From contig JAZKXZ010000025.1 in the NCBI GenBank assembly GCA_045611845.1, positions 124,001 through 188,000 of the forward strand: DNA of 64,000 nt. Direction: 5' to 3'. This document shows positions 32,364-41,534 of the stretch, piece by piece (the first letter of the stretch is position 1; the number at the start of each line of letters is the position of its first letter). This stretch comes from Enterocola sp045611845 (GTDB taxonomy: Bacteria; Bacteroidota; Bacteroidia; Bacteroidales; Paludibacteraceae). Made by a program: the position numbers and the translations under genes. The notes beneath the pieces are model-generated. The model did no database searches. It was not told the DNA's origin and was given only the letters and a program-made list of their open reading frames with translations.

Positions 32364-33710
32364 ATGGAAGAGATAAAAATTAACTTCAAGAGAAAGATTT
32401 ATGATACCATGCTTAAATGGAAACAAGAGCGTAATGGTGATACTGCGTTGCTTATACAAGGAGCTCGTCGTATTGGTAAATCAACCATAGCAGAAGAATT
32501 TGCAAAAAATGAATATAAGTCTTATATCCTTATAGATTTCTCAAAGGTATCTAAGGAGGTAAGAGATTTGTTTAATGATATCTCAGATCTTAATTATCTA
32601 TTCCTTAGATTGCAATTTATTTTTCAAACTCAACTTCACGAGAGAGAGTCTGTTATTATTTTTGACGAAGTACAACTCCAGCCATTAGCACGACAAGCAA
32701 TTAAGCATCTTGTAAAAGATCATAGATACGACTATATAGAGACAGGTTCTTTAATATCTGTAAAATCTAAAAGTAAGAATATAATTATTCCAAGTGAAGA
32801 AACAAAAGTGGATATGTATCCCATGGATTATGAAGAATTTAGATGGGCATTAGGTGATACTACAACAATTCCTTTGTTGCGTTCTGCTTTTGAAAATAAA
32901 ACTCCGCTAGGAGATGCTGTTCATCGTAAACTTATGAAGGATTTTCGTCTTTATATGCTTGTAGGAGGTATGCCTCAGGCTGTAGTTGCATATATAAAGA
33001 CTAATAATTTTACTGCAGTAGATTTGGCTAAACGTGATATTATTTCTTTATACGAAGAAGATTTCGGAAAGATAGATGAATCGGGTAGAGCAAAAGCTAT
33101 GTATGACACAATTCCTGCGCAATTAAGTAGCAATACTATGCGTTATCAAATTAGTAAAGCTATTCCTGAGGAAAGAGTAGAGCGAATTGTTAATATCCTT
33201 AAGGATATGGATGACTCTAAAACTGTGAATATAGCATATCATTGCGATGACCCAAATGTGGGATTGGCTTTGACAAAAAATCAAGAATGTTTCAAGATGT
33301 ATGCATCAGATACTGGTCTTTTTGTTACTCTTGCTTTTATGGATAATGAAATTACGGAAAATGTAATTTATGAAAAACTTCTTAATGATAAATTAAGCAC
33401 AAATTTGGGTTATGTATATGAGAATGTAATAGCTCAAATGCTAAGAGCAACAGGTAAGAATTTGTTTTATCATACTATTCCGTATGCAGAAGGAAAGAAA
33501 TATTATGAAATAGATTTCTTGATTACTGATAAACATAAAATATCACCTATTGAAGTGAAATCTTCAGGTTATAAAACTCATAAATCATTAGATGAATTTT
33601 GTACTAAATTCTCTGAACGTGTAATGAACAAATATTTAATATATACCAAGGACTATAAACGTGAAAATGGAGTGGATTATATTCCTGTTTATATGACAAT
33701 GTTTTTATAG
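32364..33710 (+). CDS. AAA ATPase with DUF4143 domain
   Basis: A 448-aa protein. The AAA_14 ATPase domain has Walker A GARRIGKST (about 33-41) and Walker B SVIIFDEVQ (about 96-104). The DUF4143 region (about 205-410) includes a nuclease-like fold with YYEIDFLITDKHKISPIEVKSSGYK, recalling the D...E-x-K core of restriction-like endonucleases. I chose the ATG at 32364 because the longer frame from 32316 runs through the promoter and the third repeat. This family is numerous and patchily spread in Bacteroidota, with no settled role. It stands alone between the higBA-like pair and topB. Confidence 0.88.
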   Translation: MEEIKINFKRKIYDTMLKWKQERNGDTALLIQGARRIGKSTIAEEFAKNEYKSYILIDFSKVSKEVRDLFNDISDLNYLFLRLQFIFQTQLHERESVIIFDEVQLQPLARQAIKHLVKDHRYDYIETGSLISVKSKSKNIIIPSEETKVDMYPMDYEEFRWALGDTTTIPLLRSAFENKTPLGDAVHRKLMKDFRLYMLVGGMPQAVVAYIKTNNFTAVDLAKRDIISLYEEDFGKIDESGRAKAMYDTIPAQLSSNTMRYQISKAIPEERVERIVNILKDMDDSKTVNIAYHCDDPNVGLALTKNQECFKMYASDTGLFVTLAFMDNEITENVIYEKLLNDKLSTNLGYVYENVIAQMLRATGKNLFYHTIPYAEGKKYYEIDFLITDKHKISPIEVKSSGYKTHKSLDEFCTKFSERVMNKYLIYTKDYKRENGVDYIPVYMTMFL

Positions 33711-33759
33711 TATAAAATTTATAGTATAAAATACTATCCTAATTAATTTTTAATTCTAA

Positions 33760-36153
33760 ATGAAAGTAATATTAGCAGAAAAACCTTCGGTAGCAAAAGA
33801 TATAGCAAGAGTCTTGGGTGTGAAAACCAAGAAAGACGGCTATATGGAGGGCAATGGGTATCAGGTAACTTGGGCATTCGGTCACTTAATTTCACTAGCA
33901 GATCCGGGTGTGTACGGCTATGAAAAATGGCTAAAAGAAGACCTACCAATGTTGCCTTCATTCTTTATATACAAGCCTACAGAAGATGAGGGTGCGAAGA
34001 AACAACTAGAAACCATAGAAAGACTTTTTGCCTCTGCCGACAGCCTTATTTGTGCCACTGACGCCGGCCGTGAGGGTGAAGCTATATTCCGTTACATTTA
34101 CAACGATAGTAAGTGTAACAAACCATTTGAACGCCTTTGGATTTCGTCTATGACCGACGAAGCTATACTAGAAGGCTTTGCAAATCTTAAACCAGGTAGC
34201 GAGTACGACAATCTATACTTTTCTGCGCGTAGCCGCAACGAAGCAGACTGGCTTGTGGGTATGAATGCCACACGTGCCCTTACTCTTGCTTCTCGCTCAA
34301 AAAAGGCACTTTCACTAGGTCGCGTGCAAACCCCAACCCTTGCGCTTATTTGTAAGCGTTGGAAAGAGCACACCGACTTCAATCCAGAACCATTCTACAC
34401 AGTAGAAACTCAACTTTTTGCAGAAAATCAGAGTTTTGTGGCTCGTTATCCAGAGCGTTTTATGCAAAAAGAAAAGGCAGAAGCACTTGCTGCACTTATC
34501 ACTCCTACAGTAACAGTAGTTGACAAACAAATTAAGCAAAAGCAAGAAAAAGCACCACTGCCTTTCGACCTTACTTCGCTTCAAGCAGAAGCCAACCGTC
34601 GTTTCAACCTAGGTGCTCAACAAACACTAGACATAGTGCAAGCCCTATACGAACGCCACAAAATGCTTACATATCCACGTACAGGTAGCCGTTACCTTGG
34701 TGATGATATGCTTGCTGAGGTACAAAAGAAACTAGGTGCGCTAAAGGAAAATAACTTTGGCAACTCTTATATTTCTGCCATAGAAACCCTTGAAAAAGGC
34801 AAACTAAACAAGGCTTGTTTCGATAGCAAACAACTTACCGACCACCATGCTATTATTCCTACCTTCCAGAATATGAAATCATATTCTACACTTACAAAGG
34901 AGGAAAAGAATATCTACGAAATGGTTTGTAAACAGCTAGTTATGGCGCTTCTTCCTGTTTGTAAAAAAGAGGTATTGTCATACAAATTCCATTTTTCAGA
35001 CGATAAAGAACTACTAGAAGCATCTGGTACCAAGATAAAAGAAGCCGGTTGGCGTATGGTTTTAAGCAAAGATGAGTCGGTAACCGACGATGCAGAAGCA
35101 GAAGACGAACAAGCGCTTCCAAATCTTAAGCTTCAAGATATAGTAGATGTGCAGGAGAAACGCATCAAGGAAGGTATGACCAAAAAGCCTGCCCTTATGA
35201 CAGAGGCTACTCTGCTTAAAGCAATGGAAACTGCTGGTCGCCAACTAGACGACCCAGAAGCCGTGCAAGCAATGAAAGATTGTGGCCTTGGCACACCTGC
35301 CACCCGCGCAAATATTATTGAAACTCTTTATAAACGCAATTATATAGTAAAAGAGAAGAATAAACTTATTCCTACAGAGCTAGGCTATCAAGTTTATGAA
35401 CTAACAAAAGAACTTCCTATCGGTAACCCATCGCTAACAGGCGAATGGGAAAAGAAACTCAACCTAATGGCAAAAGGTGAGTATGAGTCTGATGTGTTCT
35501 ACAAAGAAATCTTAGACTTTACCAAGGAAGAAACAGCGCAAATTTTATCCACTGGCGAACAAGTGCAAACACAAGTGCTAGATGGTGTACGTTGCCCTGT
35601 GTGTGGAGAACGCCTAAAAGAACTACCAAAAGGGTGGGGCTGTGTTGGCTTTAAAACCACAGGCTGTAAATTTGTGCTTTGGAAAGAAATGGCAGGCAAA
35701 ACCTTAACAGAGAAACACCTACGCCAAATGATTGAAAAAGGTAAATCTGAGGTAATAAAAGGTTTCAAAAGTAAGAAAGGTACAGACTTCGATGCCAGAG
35801 TGAAATACAGTGCAGAAGAAGGTCGTGTAGTGTTCGACTTCACACCAGAAGAAATAGGCGAATGCCCAATTTGTGGTAAAGATATTATAGAAGGCAAACG
35901 TGGATTTGGTTGCGGTGGCTATAAAGAGGGCTGTAAGTTTGTTCTTTGGAAAGAAAAGTCTGGCAAAACAATTACCCTTTCTCAAGCACAACGCTTGCTT
36001 AAAGGCGAAACTATTGCGCTTAAAGGTTTCACAGCAGAAGACGGCACCAACTTCGATTCAAAGATAAAACTTGTACCAACAGAAGACCCTGCAAATCCAT
36101 ATAAAGTGGACTTTGTGAAAACAGAAAAGAAGACCAAAAAGAAATCGGAATAG
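33760..36153 (+). CDS. topB: DNA topoisomerase III
   Basis: A 797-aa type IA topoisomerase. The TOPRIM domain begins at the N-terminus (VILAEKPSVAKDIARVLG, with TDAGREGEAIFRYI). The active-site Tyr is in MLTYPRTGSRYL. The C-terminal part holds two tandem repeats of about 70 residues: CPVCGERLKELPKGWGC with CKFVLWKEMAGKTL, and CPICGKDIIEGKRGFGC with CKFVLWKEKSGKTI; each is a zinc-ribbon-like unit followed by KGF...GT-FD. Topoisomerase III decatenates DNA and is often linked to mobile elements in Bacteroidota, but this copy sits among housekeeping genes. It converges on murI with a 2-bp gap. Confidence 0.93.
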   Translation: MKVILAEKPSVAKDIARVLGVKTKKDGYMEGNGYQVTWAFGHLISLADPGVYGYEKWLKEDLPMLPSFFIYKPTEDEGAKKQLETIERLFASADSLICATDAGREGEAIFRYIYNDSKCNKPFERLWISSMTDEAILEGFANLKPGSEYDNLYFSARSRNEADWLVGMNATRALTLASRSKKALSLGRVQTPTLALICKRWKEHTDFNPEPFYTVETQLFAENQSFVARYPERFMQKEKAEALAALITPTVTVVDKQIKQKQEKAPLPFDLTSLQAEANRRFNLGAQQTLDIVQALYERHKMLTYPRTGSRYLGDDMLAEVQKKLGALKENNFGNSYISAIETLEKGKLNKACFDSKQLTDHHAIIPTFQNMKSYSTLTKEEKNIYEMVCKQLVMALLPVCKKEVLSYKFHFSDDKELLEASGTKIKEAGWRMVLSKDESVTDDAEAEDEQALPNLKLQDIVDVQEKRIKEGMTKKPALMTEATLLKAMETAGRQLDDPEAVQAMKDCGLGTPATRANIIETLYKRNYIVKEKNKLIPTELGYQVYELTKELPIGNPSLTGEWEKKLNLMAKGEYESDVFYKEILDFTKEETAQILSTGEQVQTQVLDGVRCPVCGERLKELPKGWGCVGFKTTGCKFVLWKEMAGKTLTEKHLRQMIEKGKSEVIKGFKSKKGTDFDARVKYSAEEGRVVFDFTPEEIGECPICGKDIIEGKRGFGCGGYKEGCKFVLWKEKSGKTITLSQAQRLLKGETIALKGFTAEDGTNFDSKIKLVPTEDPANPYKVDFVKTEKKTKKKSE

Positions 36154-36155
36154 TG

Positions 36156-36971
36156 TTATAAAGTAATGTGGCGAGCCTCAATACTTTCTTGTAGGAAAGC
36201 AGAAGCAGACTTTTTAAACTTATCCACAGACTCTGTAGTGTAGAAAGTGCACTCGCCATTTTTACTAAGACGAGTTTCCATTTCTGGATGTCTAAGAAGA
36301 TAATCCTTTAGCCTATCGGCGATGATAGGACCTTGAGAAATAATTTGCATGTGCTTTGGCGCATGCATTTTTATTTTGTCCACAAGTAGTGGATAATGTG
36401 TGCAAGCCAAGATTAAAGTATCAATCATTGGGTCTGCACTAAGAAGTTCGTTAATGTATTTCATAACGAAATAATCAGCTCCGTCAGAAAGGTGTTCACC
36501 ATTTTCAATTAGCGGAACCCACATAGGACAAGCCTGTCCTGTAACAACTATCTCAGGGAAGATTTTGTTTATTTCAATAGGGTAGGAACCAGACTGAATA
36601 GTACCTTCGGTGCCCAGAAGTCCCACATGAGAAGTCTTTGTAAATTCGCCTACCTTTTCTGCAGTAGGGCGTATTACGCCAAGTACTCTTTTGTTTGGAG
36701 CGATAAGTGGTAGATCTTTTTGTTGAATAGTGCGTAGCGCTTTTGCAGATGCAGTGTTGCAAGCCAAGATAACTAAATCACAATCTAGTTCAAATAGTTT
36801 TTTTACGCACTCAAGTGTGTATTGATACACCACTTCAAACGAGCGTGTACCATAAGGAGTACGAGCATTATCGCCCAAGTAAACATAGTCGTACTCAGGT
36901 AATAATGCTCGGAATTTTTCTAGTATTGTTAAACCTCCGTAGCCAGAATCAAAAACACCAATTCGAGCCAT
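36156..36971 (-). CDS. murI: Glutamate racemase
   Basis: A 271-aa racemase that makes D-Glu for peptidoglycan. FDSGYGGLTIL opens the protein, and the two catalytic Cys lie in LACNTASAKAL and LACTHYPLL. GDNARTPYG is conserved. The gene is last in the porG-uppS-bamA-ompH-ompH-murI run and starts 12 nt after the second ompH. Confidence 0.95.
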   Translation of the reverse strand: MARIGVFDSGYGGLTILEKFRALLPEYDYVYLGDNARTPYGTRSFEVVYQYTLECVKKLFELDCDLVILACNTASAKALRTIQQKDLPLIAPNKRVLGVIRPTAEKVGEFTKTSHVGLLGTEGTIQSGSYPIEINKIFPEIVVTGQACPMWVPLIENGEHLSDGADYFVMKYINELLSADPMIDTLILACTHYPLLVDKIKMHAPKHMQIISQGPIIADRLKDYLLRHPEMETRLSKNGECTFYTTESVDKFKKSASAFLQESIEARHITL

Positions 36972-36983
36972 CAGATTTAATTT

Positions 36984-37487
36984 TTATTGAATATTAAGTG
37001 CCTTTTTAATTAAAGGTAATACATTTTCAGCTTTAGGAGAAACGTAAGGAACTACGTTTGCAGCGTTGTCGATAATGTATGTAAAGTTGTTTTCGTCGCC
37101 AACTTTCTTAATTGCTTGTTGAACTTTATTAATGATAGGCATCATTAATTCTTGTTGTTTTTTCTTAAGAGTAGTTTCTGCGTTGGTAGCAAACTCTTGA
37201 ATAGATTGTTGAAGACGAGCTAGTTCAGTTTCTTTATATTGTCTGATAGCTGGGTCTAAAGTTTCAGCTGTAGAAGCGTATTCTTGGTATTTTTTTTCTA
37301 GTTCTTCTTGAAGTTTTTTACCTTCTGTTTGGTATTTTAAGTTGATATTTTCAAGTTCACTCATAGCAGTGTTGTAATCTGGTAGAATGGTGATTACTTC
37401 TTGAGAATTGAAAATACCGATTTTTAGGTCTTGTGCCATTACTGTGAATGGGAGAGCCAAAAGTAAAGCAATGATAATCTTTTTCAT
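36984..37487 (-). CDS. OmpH/Skp-family periplasmic chaperone (second copy)
   Basis: A 167-aa protein with a signal peptide (about 1-18, ending VMAQ). A long charged coiled coil (about 40-130) forms the tentacles of the Skp fold, with flanking strands LKIGIFNSQEV and FTYIIDNAANVVPYV. Skp/OmpH chaperones carry unfolded outer-membrane proteins to BAM. It is 25 nt downstream of a second paralogue and just after bamA in the same run, as is usual in Bacteroidales. Confidence 0.88.
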   Translation of the reverse strand: MKKIIIALLLALPFTVMAQDLKIGIFNSQEVITILPDYNTAMSELENINLKYQTEGKKLQEELEKKYQEYASTAETLDPAIRQYKETELARLQQSIQEFATNAETTLKKKQQELMMPIINKVQQAIKKVGDENNFTYIIDNAANVVPYVSPKAENVLPLIKKALNIQ

Positions 37488-37512
37488 ATCTTATAAATTT
37501 TATTTATTCAAA

Positions 37513-38028
37513 TTATTTTGCGTAACCAAGTTTTGCAAGAACTTCGTCGCTAATATCTACTGCTGGGTTTGCAAATAGAATGCTAGCAGAAGAAGCTCTG
37601 TCGTCAACACGCATATATTTTTTTGCTTCAGCAATATCTTTAATAGCATTGTAAATTTCTTCTTGGATTGGTTTCATTAGGCTTTCGCGTTTTTTGTAAA
37701 GTTCACCATCGTTGCCGAAGTATTTACGTTTAAGGTCTTTAACCTCTGTTTCTTTATCAACAATTTCTTGTGCTCTTTCTTTCTTTTGTTCGTCAGAAAG
37801 TAGAACCATTTCTGATTGATAATTTTTATAAAGTTTTTGGATTTCTGTATTAAGAGCAGAAATTTCTTTTTCCCATTTTTTAGAGCTTTGTTCTATTTGT
37901 TGAGTTGCAGATTCGTATGCAGGAATATTCTTAAGGATATATTCCATATCTACTAAAGCCCAATTTTGTGCAGCAGCGCTCATAAAAGCACCCATTGCCA
38001 CGATAGTTAATAATAGAATCTTTTTCAT
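37513..38028 (-). CDS. OmpH/Skp-family periplasmic chaperone (first copy)
   Basis: A 171-aa protein with a signal peptide (about 1-20, ending SAAAQ), a core strand NWALVDMEYILKNIPAYESA, a long coiled coil (about 45-130) and a C-terminal part with PAVDISDEVLAKLGYAK. The length is normal for the family. It is a paralogue of the next gene, and the pair probably works with BamA. The 138-bp gap to bamA is wider than elsewhere in the run and holds a repeat-like intergenic element. Confidence 0.88.
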   Translation of the reverse strand: MKKILLLTIVAMGAFMSAAAQNWALVDMEYILKNIPAYESATQQIEQSSKKWEKEISALNTEIQKLYKNYQSEMVLLSDEQKKERAQEIVDKETEVKDLKRKYFGNDGELYKKRESLMKPIQEEIYNAIKDIAEAKKYMRVDDRASSASILFANPAVDISDEVLAKLGYAK

Positions 38029-38095
38029 ATTAATTTGTTTTATATTTGGTTTTTACAATATATTTGACTGAAATGTTGATATAATGTTTAAAATT

Positions 38096-38166
38096 ACTCG
38101 CTACGCTCATGATTTTAGGCTACGCTCGGCATAACTCAAACAAGTTTGGTTCTGCTCTCGCTTGCA
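38096..38166. repeat. Dispersed intergenic element between bamA and ompH
   Basis: This 71-bp stretch is richer in GC than the flanking intergenic DNA and holds two copies of GCTACGCTC (38100-38108 and 38119-38127) followed by CAAACAAGTTTG and CTCTCGCTTGCAC. I recall similar strings scattered in other Bacteroidales genomes, but this cannot be verified here. Its role is unknown. Confidence 0.4.
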
Positions 38167-40779
38167 CTAAAACTCCTGACCTATCACAAAGTGGAACTGA
38201 CTACCACTTACTTGGCCGTTGACTTTGTCGAAACCGTATGCCCAGTCGATACCAAGAAGACCAAACATTGGCATATATACACGCAGACCCACGCCAGCAG
38301 ACTTTTTAAGGTCTAGAGGGTTGTAGTCTCTATAATCTTTCCAACAGTTACCAGCTTCTGCAAACACAAGTGCCCATACCATTGTACTTTCTCTCATGAT
38401 GATAGGGTATCTAAGCTCGATACTAAATCTGTTGTAGATGTTACCTGCCTGACCGCCATCATCGTAATATGGAGTTAAGGAACCGTTTTGATAACCCCGA
38501 AGACCTACAGTATCTGTTGCGTATGTACTACTATAACCACTCATACCGTCACCACCAACCCAGAAGGTTTCAAATGGTGAGCGTTTGTGAATATTATAGT
38601 ATCCTAAGAAACCAAATTCTGCACGTCCCATAAGCACAAGTTTGTTGTCTTTTGTTAGTGGGAAGAAGAATTTAGATTTAAATTTAATCTTGTAATACTC
38701 AATCCATTTATATTTTTCTTGCATTGAAGCCTTTTCATAATCAACGCCGTCCCATGCAGAATATGGAGGAGTAAGTGCTGCAGAAAGTGAAATCTCAGAA
38801 CCTCTACTTGGATAAATAGGTTGGTCTAGAGAGTTACGTGATAGTACTGCAGAGATATTGAAGTTGTTTGCTATACCGTCTGTAAGCGCGAAATAACTCC
38901 AGTTACTTAAGTTATAATTTAAGTATGCTATTTGACCATACAAGGTGAAATAGTCGTCTGGCCAATTCAATCTAGTACCAATACCTGCAGTAATACCTAG
39001 AGTTTTAATGTATTTATCAGGGTCATAATCGTATGAGTACCAAGAGTTGTCGCCATAGTAAGAACTACTATAAGCAGAACTATATGTGCTACTAACACCA
39101 GATTGTATTGAGTAATAAGCAGAGAATGAGAATGAGTTTGGACGTTTACCACCTAGCCATGGTTCTGTGAATGATAAGCTATACGCTTGATAGTAAAGAC
39201 CATTGGTTTGAGCACTAATAGAAAGTGTTTGACCGTCACCTTGTGGAAGTGGACGATATTTCTTAAAGTTGAACAAGTTCTTTAGTGAGAAGTTTGTAAA
39301 CTTCAAACGTAGAATACCTACCACACCAGTCTGACCCCAACCAGCAGAAAGCTCAATTTGGTCGTTACGTTTAGATTCTAAAACATAGGTTAAATCTACA
39401 GTGCCATTTTCTGGATCTGGCACAGTTTTAATATCCATTTTACCAGGGTCGGCAGAGAAGTGACCTGTGGCAGCAAGCTCGCGCATAGAACGCATAATGT
39501 CAGACTTGCTAAACAGGTCGCCTGGTTTGGTTCTAAGCTCACGTCTTACAACAGGTTCGTAAAGATATTCACTACCTTCGATGTTTACTCTATTGATAGT
39601 AGCCTGACGACCTTCTAGAATACGGATTTCTAAATCTATAGAGTCTTTGTAGATATTAGCTTCTATAGTTTGCATATTGAAGAATAGGTAACCATTGTCT
39701 AGGTAAAGGTTACTTACGCAGTCGTCATCTATATTTAGTCTTTCGTCTAGTTTCTTTCTATTGTAAATGTCGCCTCTTTTGAAACCTAAAACTGTATTTA
39801 GGTAGTCTGTATTATATATAGTGTTACCTATCCAGTTGATGTTTCTTATTTTATATTGCTGACCTTCGTTTAGTTTAATATAAACGTTTACGTATTTCTT
39901 CTTGTCGGTGCTTTTTGTGGTGTCGGCGTAAACACTATCGCAAAGAATTTCTGCATCTCTATAACCAAGTTCGTTATATTTGTCGATAAGAAGAACTTTG
40001 TCGTTTTGATATTCCTTAGGAATAAATTTCTTGCTTCTAAAGATATTTAGAATGTTATTTCTGTCGTTGGTTTTCTTCATGGCTCTGTCAAGTTTTTTTG
40101 CAGAAACTTGTTCGTTACCATCGAAAATCAAGTGGTTCACTCTAGTTTTTAAACCTTTTTCAATTCTAATATCAACAATTGTTTCAGTACCTTCTTCCTC
40201 TCTAGGAGTAACAGAAGATTTCACGTAATAATAACCTTTTTCTTGGTAATAATTGTTTATGAATCTTTTGGCTTTGTCGATAGAGTAAGGGGTAATTTGT
40301 CCACCTTTGCTAAGACCCATACCTTTTTCGATATCCTCAATTTCTTTCTTCTTTGCGCCAATAAAGTTGATTTGAGAAATTTTTGGACGTTGATCTAGGT
40401 GAATGTTCAACCATACATCTCTACCTCTAATTGCAGCAATTTCTACTCTAACGTCTTTAAACAGACCTTGTTTCCAGAAACGTTTAACAACATTAGAGAT
40501 TTCATCGCCTGGGATAGTAATTTTTTCACCCTTTTTAAGACCAGAATAACCAATAAGCACATAGTCTTCGTAGTTATTTTTACCCGAAATGGTAATTTCT
40601 GAAATGGTATATTCTTGTGGGTGAGAGTAGTTTATCTCTGGTAGGGCTTCGCCAGATATAACATTAACAGGCTCAGACACAGATGTACTATCTGTGTTTT
40701 CTAACATCTGAGCGTAAATATTACCAGCGGTTAGGAGTATAAGCAGGTTTAAAAGTAAAATTTTAAGATACGAGTTCAT
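38167..40779 (-). CDS. bamA: Outer-membrane protein assembly factor BamA
   Basis: An 870-aa Omp85 protein. The signal peptide covers about 1-23. Five POTRA domains follow (about 55-480), with signatures such as VNLIFDGNEQVSAKKL, IRNINWIGNTIYNTDYL and INRVNIEGSEYLYEPVVRRELRTKPGD across their edges. The C-terminal 16-stranded barrel (about 480-870) contains GLRGYQNGSL, the substrate-gating VRGF/Y-like motif, and ends in FHFVIGQEF with a terminal Phe. BamA inserts barrel proteins into the outer membrane and is essential. It lies 6 nt after uppS. Confidence 0.95.
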   Translation of the reverse strand: MNSYLKILLLNLLILLTAGNIYAQMLENTDSTSVSEPVNVISGEALPEINYSHPQEYTISEITISGKNNYEDYVLIGYSGLKKGEKITIPGDEISNVVKRFWKQGLFKDVRVEIAAIRGRDVWLNIHLDQRPKISQINFIGAKKKEIEDIEKGMGLSKGGQITPYSIDKAKRFINNYYQEKGYYYVKSSVTPREEEGTETIVDIRIEKGLKTRVNHLIFDGNEQVSAKKLDRAMKKTNDRNNILNIFRSKKFIPKEYQNDKVLLIDKYNELGYRDAEILCDSVYADTTKSTDKKKYVNVYIKLNEGQQYKIRNINWIGNTIYNTDYLNTVLGFKRGDIYNRKKLDERLNIDDDCVSNLYLDNGYLFFNMQTIEANIYKDSIDLEIRILEGRQATINRVNIEGSEYLYEPVVRRELRTKPGDLFSKSDIMRSMRELAATGHFSADPGKMDIKTVPDPENGTVDLTYVLESKRNDQIELSAGWGQTGVVGILRLKFTNFSLKNLFNFKKYRPLPQGDGQTLSISAQTNGLYYQAYSLSFTEPWLGGKRPNSFSFSAYYSIQSGVSSTYSSAYSSSYYGDNSWYSYDYDPDKYIKTLGITAGIGTRLNWPDDYFTLYGQIAYLNYNLSNWSYFALTDGIANNFNISAVLSRNSLDQPIYPSRGSEISLSAALTPPYSAWDGVDYEKASMQEKYKWIEYYKIKFKSKFFFPLTKDNKLVLMGRAEFGFLGYYNIHKRSPFETFWVGGDGMSGYSSTYATDTVGLRGYQNGSLTPYYDDGGQAGNIYNRFSIELRYPIIMRESTMVWALVFAEAGNCWKDYRDYNPLDLKKSAGVGLRVYMPMFGLLGIDWAYGFDKVNGQVSGSQFHFVIGQEF

Positions 40780-40785
40780 TCCTGC

Positions 40786-41532
40786 TTATTTGTTTATTTG
40801 TTCGCTTGTTTTACCAAAGCGACGTTCTCTAGATTGATAATTGATAATAGCTTTGTATAAGTCTTCTTTAGTGAAGTCTGGCCAAAGCACTTCTGTGAAA
40901 TAAAGTTCGCTATATGCGATTTGCCATAGTAGGAAGTTACTAATGCGATATTCACCACTGGTTCTAATAAGAAGCTCAGGATCTGGAATATTTTTAGTGC
41001 ACATATAGTTTGAGATTAACTCTTCTGTTATGTCTTCTTGTTTGATAATGCCTGCTGCAAGGTCTTTTGCAATGTCTTGAGTAGCTTTTGTTATCTCCCA
41101 ACGAGAAGAATAGCTAAGTGCTAGTATAAGAGTTAGTCCAGTATTATTTTCAGTTACTTTTATGCAAGCTTCAAGTCTTTCTCTCACGTCTTTTGGCATG
41201 CGAGAGTTGTCGCCAATGCTAAGAAGTCTTACATTGTTTTTGTTTAGGGTAGGGGTCTCTGCTTCTATTGTGTGAATAAGAAGACTCATAAGACCTTTAA
41301 CCTCTTCTTCTGGGCGGTTCCAGTTTTCTGTAGAGAAAGCATAAAGGGTAAGGAACTTAATACCCAATTCGGCAGAAGCTTCTGTAACGGCACGTACAGA
41401 ACTTACGCCATTGTTGTGACCAAACAAACGTAGTTTACCTTGTTTTTTTGCCCAACGACCATTGCCATCCATGATAATAGCTACGTGTGATGGAAGATTG
41501 TTTAGGTTTATTTGTTCCTTAAATTCGCTCAT
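40786..41532 (-). CDS. uppS: Undecaprenyl diphosphate synthase
   Basis: A 248-aa cis-prenyltransferase that makes the C55 lipid carrier. AIIMDGNGRWAKKQGKLRLFGH holds the catalytic Asp and the diphosphate-binding residues; LYAFSTENWNRP and LLIRTSGEYRISNFLLWQIAYSE are the other family signatures. Length is normal. It lies 2 nt after porG and 6 nt before bamA, the same order as I recall for Porphyromonas gingivalis. Confidence 0.97.
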   Translation of the reverse strand: MSEFKEQINLNNLPSHVAIIMDGNGRWAKKQGKLRLFGHNNGVSSVRAVTEASAELGIKFLTLYAFSTENWNRPEEEVKGLMSLLIHTIEAETPTLNKNNVRLLSIGDNSRMPKDVRERLEACIKVTENNTGLTLILALSYSSRWEITKATQDIAKDLAAGIIKQEDITEELISNYMCTKNIPDPELLIRTSGEYRISNFLLWQIAYSELYFTEVLWPDFTKEDLYKAIINYQSRERRFGKTSEQINK

Positions 41533-41534
41533 AA

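Noticed and set aside
35499..35897. 132-codon minus-strand ORF inside topB
   Set aside because: It is the reverse frame of the conserved zinc-ribbon repeats, so it is a shadow.
36984..38028. Recent duplication of one ompH gene
   Set aside because: The two proteins share fold and length but little identity; paired ompH genes next to bamA are normal in this order.
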